This document shows, piece after piece, positions 15,615 to 24,360 of a stretch of 39,022 nucleotides of DNA. The translations under genes were made by a program, and so were the position numbers. The DNA comes from Dehalococcoidia bacterium (GTDB lineage Bacteria; Chloroflexota; Dehalococcoidia; Lucifugimonadales; UBA3495). Position 1 is the first letter of the stretch. Each line of letters begins with the position of its first letter. Under the pieces are notes generated by a model. It did no database searches. It was not told the DNA's origin and saw only the letters and a program-made list of their open reading frames with translations. The stretch is taken from assembly GCA_012959605.1 (NCBI GenBank), contig DUCU01000007.1, forward strand, positions 1 to 39,022, read 5' to 3'.

Positions 15615-16253
15615 CTAACTCTGACCGGAGAACTGCATTCTTGCTTGGGCCACCGGGGCAAATGACCGGCGGTGGATCGGACAGGGACCAAGCTCGTTCA
15701 GGCACTCAATATGGGCCTTGGTGGGATAACCCTTGTGCTTGGCAAAGTTATAGCCAGGGTAGGTTTCTTCAGCCTCGACCATCAACTGGTCTCTAGTAAT
15801 CTTGGCCACGTTTGACGCTGCGGCAATGGAATAACTCTTGCTGTCGCCTTTGACGATGGTCTCGTACGTGTAGACGCACTCTCGGACGTGGATAAAATCC
15901 AGCAGCAGATGCCCTGGGTTAATCTCAAGCTGCCCTACCGCCCGGAGCATGGCCGCCAAAGAAGCGTGGCCGATGCCCATCTGGTCGATTTCTTCCGGCC
16001 CGACCATACCGACGCCAACCGCCAAAGCATGCTCGCGGACGATTTCCACGGCGCGTTCTCTTCTGGTGTGAGACAGTTTTTTGGAGTCGTCCAGAAATTG
16101 GAGCCAGGGCTCGTTTCCAGTAAGGTTTGGGGGGAAAATCACTGCGGCAGCAACCACTGGCCCCGCCAAAGGGCCACGTCCCGCCTCATCCACCCCGGCA
16201 ACAAATTGAATACCACGCCTATGAGCGCCAAATTCCAGGGAAAGGTCCGGCAT
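15615..16253 (-). CDS. rnhB: Ribonuclease HII
   Basis: 212 residues. RNase HII nicks RNA in RNA/DNA hybrids, including single ribonucleotides left in DNA. The signature GVDEAGRGPLAGPVVAAAV (residues about 20-38) supplies the first Asp and Glu of the metal site; LLLDF (about 117-121) supplies an Asp; KGDSKSYSIAAASNVAKITRD (read in parts, about 136-156) supplies the last Asp. YPGYNFAKHKGYPTKAH is also conserved. One unusual residue: AAASNVAK where AAASIVAK is common. The ATG at 16253 has GAGGTGG just upstream on its strand. It lies between mnmA (18-base gap) and yraN (2-base gap), clearly one operon. Confidence 0.96.
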   Translation of the reverse strand: MPDLSLEFGAHRRGIQFVAGVDEAGRGPLAGPVVAAAVIFPPNLTGNEPWLQFLDDSKKLSHTRRERAVEIVREHALAVGVGMVGPEEIDQMGIGHASLAAMLRAVGQLEINPGHLLLDFIHVRECVYTYETIVKGDSKSYSIAAASNVAKITRDQLMVEAEETYPGYNFAKHKGYPTKAHIECLNELGPCPIHRRSFAPVAQARMQFSGQS

Positions 16254-16271
16254 TGGCCACCTCGCTAAATG

Positions 16272-17384
16272 CTAGGTAGTGGCCGCGGGCTGGTCCTTTG
16301 GCACGCCGGAGTCGACTCCAGGTTCAATCGTCCCACCACCCAACAGCACATCACCCTGAAAGAATACCGCAGCCTGTCCAGGCGTGACCGACCTCTGGGG
16401 TCGGATAAACCGAATTACTGCGCCGTCGCCTTTGGGGTGCAGCACGGCGGCGGCTTCACTCGACTTATAGCGAATTTTTACGTTCACTTCCACTGGGCCA
16501 TCAGGTGCGACTCCCATTGGGTAATTTACAGCTGACACGCGCATCTGGTCCCGCATCAGGGCTGCTTCCGGCCCGATGACCACTCGGCGAAACTCCGGTT
16601 CAATGCGAATCACATACCTGGGTTCGCCCTCGGCCGCGCCCAGTCCGCGTCTCTGGCCAATCGTGAAAAACTCGATCCCCTCATGCTGCCCAACCGCCGT
16701 GCCATCAAGTTCAACGATGTCACCTGGTATCGTGGTCACACGCTTTTTCAGGAACGACTTATAGTCTCCTGAGGGGATGAAGCAAATGTCTTGGCTGTCC
16801 GCCTTGGCCGCAACCATTAATAGTCCGGCGTCTTCGGCCATTTGTCTGATTTCGCTCTTGGGATAGGCGCCCACTGGCATGAGCGTATGCCGCAACTGAT
16901 CTTGACCCATGCCAAACAGAACGTAAGACTGGTCTTTGGAAGCGTCCACAGCTTTTTTGAGCACCACGCCGTTCTTTGTGCGTTCAAGCTGGGCGTAATG
17001 ACCGGTGGCAACGTAATTGGCCTCCAAAACGGCCGCGCGTTCCATCAGGTGGCTGAACTTGATCTTGTCGTTGCAGGCGATGCACGGGTGAGGCGTCCGC
17101 CCTAGTTGGTACTCAGAGGTGAAATAATCCACCACCTGAGACTGAAACTCCCGCTGCGTGTTCAGTACATAGTGGGGAATTCCTAGGCGTCGGCACACAG
17201 ATCGAGCGTCTTCAACGTCGTCTAGTGTGCAGCACCCCTGGTAATTCGGCGGCAGGTCCTCGCCGTCCAGGTTGTAGAGCTTCATGGTCACGCCCACAAC
17301 GTCGTAACCCTGCTGTTGCAACAGCAGAGCGGCAACAGAGGAATCCACCCCTCCGCTCATGGCTACGACTACTTTTTCCGGCAT
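16272..17384 (-). CDS. mnmA: tRNA-specific 2-thiouridylase MnmA
   Basis: 370 residues. MnmA adds sulfur to U34 of tRNA-Lys, -Glu and -Gln using ATP. The PP-loop MSGGVDSS is at residues 9-16. Catalytic Cys101 lies in HPCIACNDKIKF and Cys201 in DSQDICFIPSGDY, the pair that handles the persulfide. FTIGQRRGLG and the C-terminal beta-barrel region, including RYKSSEA, are typical. The ATG at 17384 gives the usual MPEKVVVAMSGGVDS start; a TTG at 17402 would add six residues. It heads the mnmA-rnhB-yraN operon and diverges from the RDD protein gene. Confidence 0.95.
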   Translation of the reverse strand: MPEKVVVAMSGGVDSSVAALLLQQQGYDVVGVTMKLYNLDGEDLPPNYQGCCTLDDVEDARSVCRRLGIPHYVLNTQREFQSQVVDYFTSEYQLGRTPHPCIACNDKIKFSHLMERAAVLEANYVATGHYAQLERTKNGVVLKKAVDASKDQSYVLFGMGQDQLRHTLMPVGAYPKSEIRQMAEDAGLLMVAAKADSQDICFIPSGDYKSFLKKRVTTIPGDIVELDGTAVGQHEGIEFFTIGQRRGLGAAEGEPRYVIRIEPEFRRVVIGPEAALMRDQMRVSAVNYPMGVAPDGPVEVNVKIRYKSSEAAAVLHPKGDGAVIRFIRPQRSVTPGQAAVFFQGDVLLGGGTIEPGVDSGVPKDQPAATT

Positions 17385-17597
17385 ACCAGGAACAGCTCCC
17401 AAAAACTTTTTAGATTCTCAGACTAGCATACCCCAATCAGGCGGTACAACCGCGCCAGTTCTGGCTCGATAGCTGTCCTACCTAGCCTGCCGTGATACAT
17501 CCGAAAAATCCGATTCGTAGTAGTCTGTGTATTAGTCTCTTTTAATGGCCTGCAGGTGCATCCATCAGAGGCTAGAAAATTCTTTGCAGGACGACCG

Positions 17598-18491
17598 ATG
17601 GCGGAATCAGACTCTAGCGAATCAACTGAAAAACAATTCTGCGGCAACTGCGGAACAGCAGCGGTGCCTGGTTCTGCGACGTGCGCGCAATGTCGAACGT
17701 TCGTCGAGGCTGATGCAGACCCATTAAGCTCCATTGGAGACTACGTTCCCTATTGCCGCGCCTGTGGTGTACCAGTCGCCAAAGAAGCGGCCCTGCAGTG
17801 CACCAAATGCGGTGTTTCCCCTCTGTGCCAGGAACACTTCTATCCAACAACGCGGTCCTGCTCGCTATGCCCGCCAACCGAACAGACAGACGGGGAGCAG
17901 TCGTCCATTTCCGACAGACCAAATAGGCCTTGGGCCAGCCCAGCCGTGGTCGTTCCATGCTCCCAATGTGGGGCGCGCATCCGGCGCGGCGTGGACTATT
18001 GCCCCAACTGCGGAACCGGCCAAGCAAGCTCTGGAGCAGATGGAAAATACGCCGGATTTTTGCCTCGTCTGGGCGCGTTTATCGTCGATAACATTATTCT
18101 TTTCTTGGTTGGCGCGGCCCTCTTTGAGATTTTTGAAATGCCCGCCTTGGGCCTTTTTGTGACCATCCCTTACTATGTGGGTTTCACCTACCAGCGAGGC
18201 CAAACCCCAGGGAAAATACTCCTGAGAATCATGGTGGTGGACGATCAGGGGAACATTCCGGAATTAAAACGCATCGTGCTGCGGGAGGTGGTCATCAAAA
18301 CCGCGCCGAGCATTCTGCTACTGGCCGGTACTTACTCGATCATTTTATTCGTGGCCGGCTACGTCGCCGGGATTTTGCTGTTGATGGGCTACCTGTGGGT
18401 GATACGCGACACTGACAGACGCGGTCTGCACGACTACATAGCAGGGACATTCGTTGCCCAGAAAGACGCCATCGACAAGGAAACCGAGTAG
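17598..18491 (+). CDS. Zinc-ribbon and RDD-domain membrane protein
   Basis: 297 residues. The N-terminal half carries several Cys-x2-Cys zinc ribbons: FCGNCG with CAQC (about residues 15-32), YCRACG with CTKCG (about 53-75), CSLCP, and VPCSQCGARI with YCPNCG (about 120-140). The C-terminal half is an RDD domain with hydrophobic segments near GAFIVDNIILFLVGAALF, GLFVTIPYYVGF and LLLAGTYSIILFVAGYVAGI. It keeps the RDD features PRLGAFIVD, GQTPGKILLRIMVVD and DRRGLHDYIAGT. RDD proteins are poorly known; some are transporters, and zinc ribbons may regulate or sense. The ATG at 17598 was chosen because AGGA at 17588-17591 precedes it; an upstream ATG at 17556 has no such site. Confidence 0.85.
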   Translation: MAESDSSESTEKQFCGNCGTAAVPGSATCAQCRTFVEADADPLSSIGDYVPYCRACGVPVAKEAALQCTKCGVSPLCQEHFYPTTRSCSLCPPTEQTDGEQSSISDRPNRPWASPAVVVPCSQCGARIRRGVDYCPNCGTGQASSGADGKYAGFLPRLGAFIVDNIILFLVGAALFEIFEMPALGLFVTIPYYVGFTYQRGQTPGKILLRIMVVDDQGNIPELKRIVLREVVIKTAPSILLLAGTYSIILFVAGYVAGILLLMGYLWVIRDTDRRGLHDYIAGTFVAQKDAIDKETE

Positions 18492-18558
18492 CCCATAGAA
18501 ATCAGACACCTCAAACCATTAATATGACACACGAGCCAAACACTAAGAGAGGAATTTC

Positions 18559-19509
18559 ATGCCAGTTACTTTTGGCACTTCACTGCCCAGCCGAGGCGAG
18601 ATGGCCGGTCCGGAGCAACTTCGCACCGTGGCCCAACGAGCCGAGGACCTTGGCTACGATCACGTGTGGGTCAGCGATCACATCATCCTGCCCAAGAAGG
18701 TGGACTCTTTCTACCCTTACGCCGCCGATGGCGTAGCCACTTTCAAGCCGGACGAGCCGTATTACGAACCATTGGCGGCCCTGAACTTCATTGCCGGCTG
18801 TACCCAAAGAATCCGCCTAGGCACACACGTTTTGATCATTCCCTACCGCAACCCGGTGCTCACCGCCAAGATTCTCTCCACCCTCGATGTGTTGTCAGGT
18901 GGCCGTTTGATCCTGGGGGCAGGAGTGGGCTGGATGGAAGAGGAATTTAAGGCCATGGGACTGGACACCTACAAGGAGCGCGGCGCCGTCACCGACGAGT
19001 ACCTGCAGATTTACAAGGAACTCTGGACCAAGGAAGACGCATCCTTCGACGGCAAATACTACCAGATCTCAGATACCGGATTTGAGCCCAAGCCAGTTCA
19101 AAAACCCCATCCGCCCATCTGGATTGGTGGACACAGCGGTCCGGCTGTGCGTAGAGCCGCCAGATACGGTGATGGTTGGATGCCAATCGGCCTACGACCG
19201 CCCGCGATCCTGGAGCCTGAAGAGCTGGCCGGGAAGATTGCCCGCCTGCGTAAACTGACTGTGGAAGCTGGACGACCGGAGGATGCAGTGTCCCTGACAT
19301 TCAGCACGGGCGTTGTTTTTAATGATGCATCTGGCAGTTCGCGTGCCTGGATGCAAGGGAATCCCGAGCAAATAGCGTCAGACCTGAGACAGTATCAGGA
19401 CTTGGGCGTTTCCAACTTCATAATCAACTTCCAGGGCGGCACGGTGCCGGAACTCCAAGAGAATATGGAGCGGTTCTCCCGTGAAGTTATGACACTGATT
19501 CCTGAGTAG
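18559..19509 (+). CDS. LLM-class F420-dependent oxidoreductase
   Basis: 316 residues of the luciferase-like family, in the group annotated as F420-dependent (TIGR03619-like). Typical segments are AEDLGYDHVWVSDHIILP (residues about 31-48), LGTHVLIIPYRNPVLTAKIL (about 92-111), LSGGRLILGAGVGWMEEEF and PHPPIWIGGHSGPAVRRAA. It is shorter than and distinct from the member at 9065, so the two are paralogs from different subfamilies rather than a recent duplicate. The substrate is not predictable. GAGAGGAA at 18547-18553 is a strong ribosome binding site for the ATG at 18559. It follows the RDD gene by 67 bases on the same strand and is followed by repeats and gene remnants. Confidence 0.92.
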   Translation: MPVTFGTSLPSRGEMAGPEQLRTVAQRAEDLGYDHVWVSDHIILPKKVDSFYPYAADGVATFKPDEPYYEPLAALNFIAGCTQRIRLGTHVLIIPYRNPVLTAKILSTLDVLSGGRLILGAGVGWMEEEFKAMGLDTYKERGAVTDEYLQIYKELWTKEDASFDGKYYQISDTGFEPKPVQKPHPPIWIGGHSGPAVRRAARYGDGWMPIGLRPPAILEPEELAGKIARLRKLTVEAGRPEDAVSLTFSTGVVFNDASGSSRAWMQGNPEQIASDLRQYQDLGVSNFIINFQGGTVPELQENMERFSREVMTLIPE

Positions 19510-19544
19510 GGGTTTACTCGGGGATATTTGGTGTCTGGTTTCAC

Positions 19545-19640
19545 CCATCATTCCTGCGCAGGCAGGAAACCAGAATGCTGCCGTTTATGAACGTGGCTGT
19601 GGCAAAGTCCATGGATTCCAGCTTTCGCTGGAAAGACGGT
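19545..19640. repeat. Bipartite palindromic intergenic repeat
   Basis: Two similar hairpins, TTCCTGC-gcag-GCAGGAA (19551-19568) and TTCCAGC-tttc-GCTGGAA (19616-19633), are flanked by CACCCATCA and GACGGTGG. This resembles the well-known dispersed repeats of the form CCGTCATTCCxGCG...GGAATGACGG. It lies in the gap 19510-19735, which otherwise holds no gene. Confidence 0.6.
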
Positions 19641-19735
19641 GGTTGGGCTAAAGGACATTGCTCGCTAAAACCCGCTCGTGGTGACGACGTGTACGCAATT
19701 ACTCCGCTTCGGTTCACGCTAGAGAGGCCGCTCGT

Positions 19736-19795
19736 TCGTACATTCTGATGGATATGGACGGTACGGTGGTAGTCGGCCAACTTCCGCACCCATGA
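19736..19795 (+). pseudogene. Possible N-terminal remnant of a HAD-superfamily hydrolase
   Basis: The frame through the ATG at 19748 reads SYILMDMDGTVVVGQLPHP and stops. This matches HAD motif I (D-x-D-G-T-V/L) with the usual hydrophobic strand before it, as in NagD-type proteins. There is nothing of the rest of a HAD protein, and the remnant ends exactly where the serine-recombinase remnant begins. It could be chance, as only about 15 residues are informative. Confidence 0.3.
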
Positions 19796-20275
19796 TTAGA
19801 TTCCGAAAACACTGATGCCAGAAGGTAACAAAAGTAGGCTAACGGGAGACCGACTAGACTCCAACTCCTGGTACCCTATTTTTTGTGCCGTGACCATGGT
19901 GGCAAAAAGAGAGGCGTATTCAGGCTTAGGTTCGATATCGACGAACTCTTTCCCGGCGATGGTGATCCGCAGGAATACCTGCCGGACCAGGGCCTCCCGT
20001 TCTTCGTGGGTCACCCCGGGGTGAAGCCAGAGGGCTGGCAAGTCTTCCAGGAAGTTTGCGGCGCGCTCCAGGTTGGGCAGGTGAGTAGGCATGACGATGG
20101 TGGAGGTGTGCACCTTGAGTTGGCGCATGATGATCCCCCGCTCCCGGCGGTATTCATCATCGGATATGTCCCCCCATTGGTGCTGCTTGCGGAGGTTCTC
20201 CAGTGCCCGCCGCAGCCGTCCTCCCTGTCCCCGGTCCTTAATCATCCGGTTCGGGTTCAGGTGTAAACGCGGCAT
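19796..20275 (-). pseudogene. C-terminal remnant of a large serine recombinase
   Basis: About 160 codons give a charged coiled-coil-like stretch, LRRALENLRKQHQWGDIS then DDEYRRERGIIMRQL, followed by LERAANFLEDLPALWLHPGV, THEEREALVRQVFLRITIAG and VDIEPKPEYASLF. This is the recognisable C-terminal end of large serine recombinases (GDIS-x-x-EY and EALVRQVF motifs). The catalytic resolvase domain and zinc domain are absent; upstream on this strand the sequence passes directly into the 3' end of the MFS gene, which it overlaps in another frame. It is a relic of a former mobile element. Confidence 0.75.
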
Positions 20276-21536
20276 GTTCCCCCGAATGCGCTCGTGGGTC
20301 GGCTGCGCCACCCGCATGACGCTTAACCAGAGGTGTCAGGACCATCACCAGCAAGATCAGCAATATCCCGGCCCCGGCGTTTAAGCCGATGGCAATGCCA
20401 ATGCCGAAAGTGCTGGCGATTGCCCCAATCTCGGTCCCACCGACCAAGTGGCCCATGCCGTTGACTACACCTTGTGCTCCCATGGTCCGACCCCGCATCT
20501 CCGGAGCCGACTCCAACAACAATATGGTGCTTTGCATGGTGCTGAACCCAGCCTGCCCCAGCCCGCCCAACAGCAGTAGTGAGAAAGAAACAGCAAACCA
20601 CGGAGACCAGGCCACCAGAGTCACCATTACCGCCACCAACAACGCCCCGATGGCGAATACTCGGCCGTAATGGCCGATATTCCGCCGGACCGCCAAGATT
20701 ATCCCGCCAAGGAAATTGCCGATGCCCTCGGCGGAGCCCAACAATCCACCCAGCGTCGGCCCGACCATCAGCAGGTCACTGGCAATTACGGGAATGAAGT
20801 ACTGGATCGGGAAAACCAACGAGTTCATGATGAGCGACATGGAGAGCACGCCCAGCACCATCCGGTTGCTCATGGAGTGTCCAAGTCCTTCCCGGAGACT
20901 TCGCCTCACTTGCACCGGCGCGCCCTCGCCCAGCGGTCGGTGGGGCAGCTTGAGCCGCGAGATCATCAGGAGTGACACCGCGTCCAGAGCCAATATGACG
21001 GCGTAAGAGCCAACAAATCCGGTAGAGGCGATCAGCACGCCGCCAATCAGGGGTCCTGCAATCTTCCCACTATTGTTGTTGATCGTTTCAAGGGACATGG
21101 CGCTGGCCAAACGTTCCCGGCCGGCCAAGTCAAAAATGGCGGTGCGCCGGGAAGGGTCATCCAGCGTCTTTGCAGAGCCCTGGAGAAATATGGCAATGAA
21201 GACATGCCAAGGTTCGATGGCGCCCATGACGAGCAGCAACAAAAGGACGGTCGAAATCACAGAGTATATGGCGTGGACGCCGATCAATACCCGGCGCCGG
21301 TCCAGCCGGTCTGCGACCAACCCGGCGAAGAGGGAAAAGAAGGGCCTGGGAAGATTCAGGAAGACCGCGATCAGACCTACTTGGAACGGAGAGTCGGTCA
21401 TCCGGAGGACAAGGTAGCCCAGAGTCAACAGTTCCATTCGGCGGGAGATTTCATTTACCGCCTTGACGGTCCAGAGAGTGCGGAAGTCCCCGTTTTTGAG
21501 GACGTCAAACGCCGGCATTGTGGTCAGGTCAGGCAA
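20238..21536 (-). CDS. MFS transporter
   Basis: 432 residues with about 11-12 hydrophobic segments typical of a major facilitator of the EntS/MFS_3 type. The start FDVLKNGDFRTLWTVKAVNE is the usual N-terminal motif, followed by GLVADRLDRRRVLI, the cytoplasmic loop 2-3 motif (residues about 73-86), and SGKIAGPLIGG in helix 5. The substrate is unknown; relatives export siderophores, drugs or other small molecules. The last ~27 residues (RHAGGAADPRAHSGEHAAFT and on) are hydrophilic and encoded by DNA that in another frame encodes the serine-recombinase remnant, so the native C terminus was probably replaced at a recombination junction. The upstream gene on this strand is the MmgE/PrpD gene, 112 bases away. 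Confidence 0.9.
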   Translation of the reverse strand: MPDLTTMPAFDVLKNGDFRTLWTVKAVNEISRRMELLTLGYLVLRMTDSPFQVGLIAVFLNLPRPFFSLFAGLVADRLDRRRVLIGVHAIYSVISTVLLLLLVMGAIEPWHVFIAIFLQGSAKTLDDPSRRTAIFDLAGRERLASAMSLETINNNSGKIAGPLIGGVLIASTGFVGSYAVILALDAVSLLMISRLKLPHRPLGEGAPVQVRRSLREGLGHSMSNRMVLGVLSMSLIMNSLVFPIQYFIPVIASDLLMVGPTLGGLLGSAEGIGNFLGGIILAVRRNIGHYGRVFAIGALLVAVMVTLVAWSPWFAVSFSLLLLGGLGQAGFSTMQSTILLLESAPEMRGRTMGAQGVVNGMGHLVGGTEIGAIASTFGIGIAIGLNAGAGILLILLVMVLTPLVKRHAGGAADPRAHSGEHAAFTPEPEPDD

Positions 21537-21648
21537 AATGACGGTACTCCCATCGTCCTAAATAGCCATCTTATCCGTAGCCCAATCTGAGCAACCGGAG
21601 CCAGCGGGGTAGTCCCGCTTTCGCAGCAGTCGCATGGCGGTACCTCAC

Positions 21649-23046
21649 TTAGGGCACGAGCAGGCGTATTAATTCATCCACTGGCGACGCTTTTTCCAGT
21701 TCATCCACCAGGTTGATCAGCCGGTTCCGGTTGCTTGCTGGTAGGTGGGCGGCGCCCTCCGCCCAGCAAGCGCGAAATTTCTCCAGGTGCTGCTCCCGGC
21801 TCAGTGGTTTGTCCGGGTGGCCCAAAACCTGGTCCAGGGTCAATTCGTGCTCTGCCCCGTTTTTGAGCCGAATACGAACCCTCAGAGGAACCGAGATGTT
21901 TTCGTCCGTGATCGTTAGGTCTTGTATCACATTGATTCGTCCCGCCAATTCGTGGACCGCCGTTTCACGGAGCCGCTCTTCCCAGAAATCGGTGATGAAT
22001 ACCGTACCCCGAATCAATGCGACGGCCACTACGAAAGGAATCGACAGCTTGGCATATTGAGGAGAAGGTGCTCCGCTTTCCAATGGACGCCCTACCAAGC
22101 GGTGGACCAATGGTGGCACCAGGGCCTCAAATTCGTCGACGTCATCCGCATTGAATCGATGACGCTTTTTTAGAGTCAGTGCGGCTTCGATCACCCCATG
22201 GGTTAAACGTCCGCAAGGAAACGGCTTGTGGCCTATTTGCTCCACCTGCCAGACGTTGCCCAAGTTGGCAAGAGCTTCTTCAACGTCGTACTCGCCTTCA
22301 AAGAGCCTGAAGTATCCATACCGTCCTTCTAGCACCTCAGAGGCACCTTGGATTCCTTGGGCCGCAAGCGAGATTGCAGTGACTGCTGCCCTGGCGTTGA
22401 ACCCTGTCTGCATCGAATTCACCTGGGCGCCCTCACTATGGGGCTGCAGCGTGCCACAGATCTGGCTGTAGACGATTCCCATAGCGTTGGACAGAGTCGC
22501 CTGGTCGAAACCGGCGATCTTCCCGGCTGCAGCCACTGCGCCGAATGCCCCGGTGGTGCCTGGACGGAAATGCGCGATTGGCGATCTTGACGATATTCCG
22601 ATGGAACTGGCCACGTCCACGCCCAATGCAACTGCGATAAGAAATTCGCGGCCGGTCACACCACCTTGGGCCTCGGCCACGGCAATAGCAACGGGAAGGA
22701 CTGTCGTGAAAGCATGCACCACCGCCAGGTCGTGTACACAGTCAAATTCCTGATTGTGCATCAGGAAACTGTTCATCATGGCGGACGAAGGAGCCGGTAA
22801 TTTCTCTCCGGAAACCAGGACGGTCGACTCCCTTTTGCCTCCCCAGTCGCAGAGGACGCCCAACGTCTCGGAAACACCGGGAGCCAACGATCCGGCGATA
22901 GCCACCCCAAGAGAATCTAGAATGAAGATCTTGGTAGCGTCGACCGCCATTTCAGACATGTCCTCATAACGGGTATCAACGACGTTACGAACCAAGGCGT
23001 GGATGGCATCGGTCCGGCCGATGGGTCCGGTGGTGCTGCTGCTCAT
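21649..23046 (-). CDS. MmgE/PrpD family protein
   Basis: 465 residues, full length for the MmgE/PrpD family (2-methylcitrate dehydratase PrpD, cis-aconitate decarboxylase and relatives). Family features visible are the N-terminal helical part with DSLGVAIAGSLAPG (about residues 49-62), FLMHNQEFDCVHDLAVVHA, TGREFLIAVALGVDVASSIG (about 129-148), GAFGAVAAAGKIAG, and GHKPFPCGRLTHGVIEAAL. Such proteins dehydrate or decarboxylate tricarboxylic-acid-like substrates. No methylcitrate synthase (prpC) is nearby, so a propionate role is not supported by context, although an isocitrate-lyase-superfamily gene lies just upstream on the same strand. It starts at the ATG at 23046. Confidence 0.92.
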   Translation of the reverse strand: MSSSTTGPIGRTDAIHALVRNVVDTRYEDMSEMAVDATKIFILDSLGVAIAGSLAPGVSETLGVLCDWGGKRESTVLVSGEKLPAPSSAMMNSFLMHNQEFDCVHDLAVVHAFTTVLPVAIAVAEAQGGVTGREFLIAVALGVDVASSIGISSRSPIAHFRPGTTGAFGAVAAAGKIAGFDQATLSNAMGIVYSQICGTLQPHSEGAQVNSMQTGFNARAAVTAISLAAQGIQGASEVLEGRYGYFRLFEGEYDVEEALANLGNVWQVEQIGHKPFPCGRLTHGVIEAALTLKKRHRFNADDVDEFEALVPPLVHRLVGRPLESGAPSPQYAKLSIPFVVAVALIRGTVFITDFWEERLRETAVHELAGRINVIQDLTITDENISVPLRVRIRLKNGAEHELTLDQVLGHPDKPLSREQHLEKFRACWAEGAAHLPASNRNRLINLVDELEKASPVDELIRLLVP

Positions 23047-23169
23047 AACTGCCTGCTCCTGCCGAGTTTAACCATTCGCTATTCTACGTCATGCCCGACA
23101 CAGAGTGACCGGTGATTTTTAGCATCGGAGCCATTGGGCAACACCTGGGTGCTTGGCAACGATCGCAAC

Positions 23170-23250
23170 AGAGCGCATGGAACTGGTCAAATCAGCACCC
23201 CTCAAATCCGCCCCTCTGAGATCTGCTCCGGTCAGATTTGCCTTTCCGGT
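23170..23250 (-). pseudogene. Pentapeptide-repeat remnant
   Basis: On the minus strand this stretch reads GKANLTGADLRGADLRGADL, four consecutive A-(D/N)-L-x-G pentapeptides, then TSSMRS. No start codon or complete protein surrounds it, and its upstream side runs into the palindromic repeat at 23251-23310. It is probably a fragment of a former pentapeptide-repeat gene. The whole gap 23047-23347 holds only this and the repeat. Confidence 0.5.
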
Positions 23251-23310
23251 AAGCTTGTCGAACCATCCATTTTCGACTTTGACCAATAATTGGTCCTTCG
23301 ACAAGCTCAG
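23251..23310. repeat. Second copy of the TTCGACAAGCTCAGGA palindromic repeat
   Basis: AGCTTGTCGAA (23252-23262) pairs perfectly with TTCGACAAGCT (23297-23307). It shares GTCGAACCATCC and the CTTCGACAA-CTCAGGA arm with the repeat at 11215-11293, so it is the same dispersed family. Confidence 0.65.
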
Positions 23311-23347
23311 GATGAGCGGGTACGGGTGGTTGACCGAGTACGGGACG

Positions 23348-24202
23348 TTAAACCACTGGGACTTCGGACACTCCATATTTCTGTTCTAGCTCATAGACGG
23401 CGTCCAGGCCCATCAGTCCGGCCACGTCCCAACGGGTGCCAAAGCGTTCCGGATTCACTGCACCTTCTTCCATTAGCTCAGTGAAGGCATCTTTTAACTG
23501 CTTGTAGATCAGCCAAATGGTGCTGCCACAAATCATAATCTTGTAGCCCAGATCATCCATCTGCTTGGTGTTGGCCAGGTCTCCGTTGTACATCCGAGGC
23601 AGGTCTGCCATGTCTCGGGCGTAATTAGCTATGTCCTCTTGGCTCTTGATGCCATCCACAAACACCAGGTCGGCGCCAGCCTCCATGTAGGCGTTACAGC
23701 GCTCAATGGTGTCTTCCCAACCGGTGACTGCATAGGCGTCACAGCGGGCGATAATCACAAAATCGGGGTCGACTCGTGCGTCTAGCGCAGCCTTGATCTT
23801 TTGAACGGCTTCTTCCTGGGGGATCACTTGTTTGCCGGCGAAGAACCCGCACTTCTTGGGGAACAACTGGTCTTCAATGTGGACGCCAGCCACTCCGGCG
23901 GCCTCGTACTCCCGGATGGTCCGTTGTACGTTCAGCGGGTTTCCGTAGCCCGTGTCCGCGTCGCAGATGACTGGGATATCTACTGCACCGGCGATGTACT
24001 TGGCATTGGAAACCATCTCAGTCATGGTCAGCAGACCAACATCCGGGAATCCACGCTCTGCTGAGGTGCCAGAGCCAGTCATATAAACGGCGTTTAGCCC
24101 AACGGACTCGGCGATTTTAGCGTGGAAGGCGTTGAGTATGAACGGAGCGACAATCAAGCTATCTGATTTAAGCAATTGGCGCAGTTTGGTGGTGGTCTTC
24201 AT
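23348..24202 (-). CDS. Isocitrate lyase / PEP mutase superfamily enzyme
   Basis: 284 residues of the ICL/PEP-mutase (phosphonopyruvate/methylisocitrate lyase-like) superfamily. DADTGYGNP (residues about 81-89) gives the Mg-binding aspartates; GVHIEDQLFPKKCGFFAGK (about 107-124) contains Lys117 and Cys118 of the KKCG lyase motif, the Cys being the catalytic acid in lyases. The usual KKCGH reads KKCGFF here, so the exact reaction (2-methylisocitrate lyase, dimethylmalate lyase, oxaloacetate hydrolase or other) is open. RCDAY and VFVDGIKS are also family-typical. AAGGAG on the minus strand precedes the ATG at 24202. A MmgE/PrpD gene lies downstream on the same strand, a pairing suggestive of C3-C4 organic-acid breakdown, though 301 bases separate them. 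Confidence 0.9.
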   Translation of the reverse strand: MKTTTKLRQLLKSDSLIVAPFILNAFHAKIAESVGLNAVYMTGSGTSAERGFPDVGLLTMTEMVSNAKYIAGAVDIPVICDADTGYGNPLNVQRTIREYEAAGVAGVHIEDQLFPKKCGFFAGKQVIPQEEAVQKIKAALDARVDPDFVIIARCDAYAVTGWEDTIERCNAYMEAGADLVFVDGIKSQEDIANYARDMADLPRMYNGDLANTKQMDDLGYKIMICGSTIWLIYKQLKDAFTELMEEGAVNPERFGTRWDVAGLMGLDAVYELEQKYGVSEVPVV

Positions 24203-24360
24203 TAGCAGGTCTCCTTTTTATAAAACGGGTTCACCCAAGGGGAAACCGGGCCCGTTTGGGCGGGTTTTGTCAGTTGAGAGCATGATAACCCAGGGTAAGT
24301 TCCACTGCCAGGCTGGATTTAAGAAATCGCCTTAGTCCTCGTTCACGAACGGGATTGGCC

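Noticed and set aside
24235-24280. Terminator between the ICL-type gene and the hypothetical
   Set aside because: The stem GCCC/GGGC with AACC/GGTT is short and interrupted, and the T tract lies on the strand opposite to both genes.
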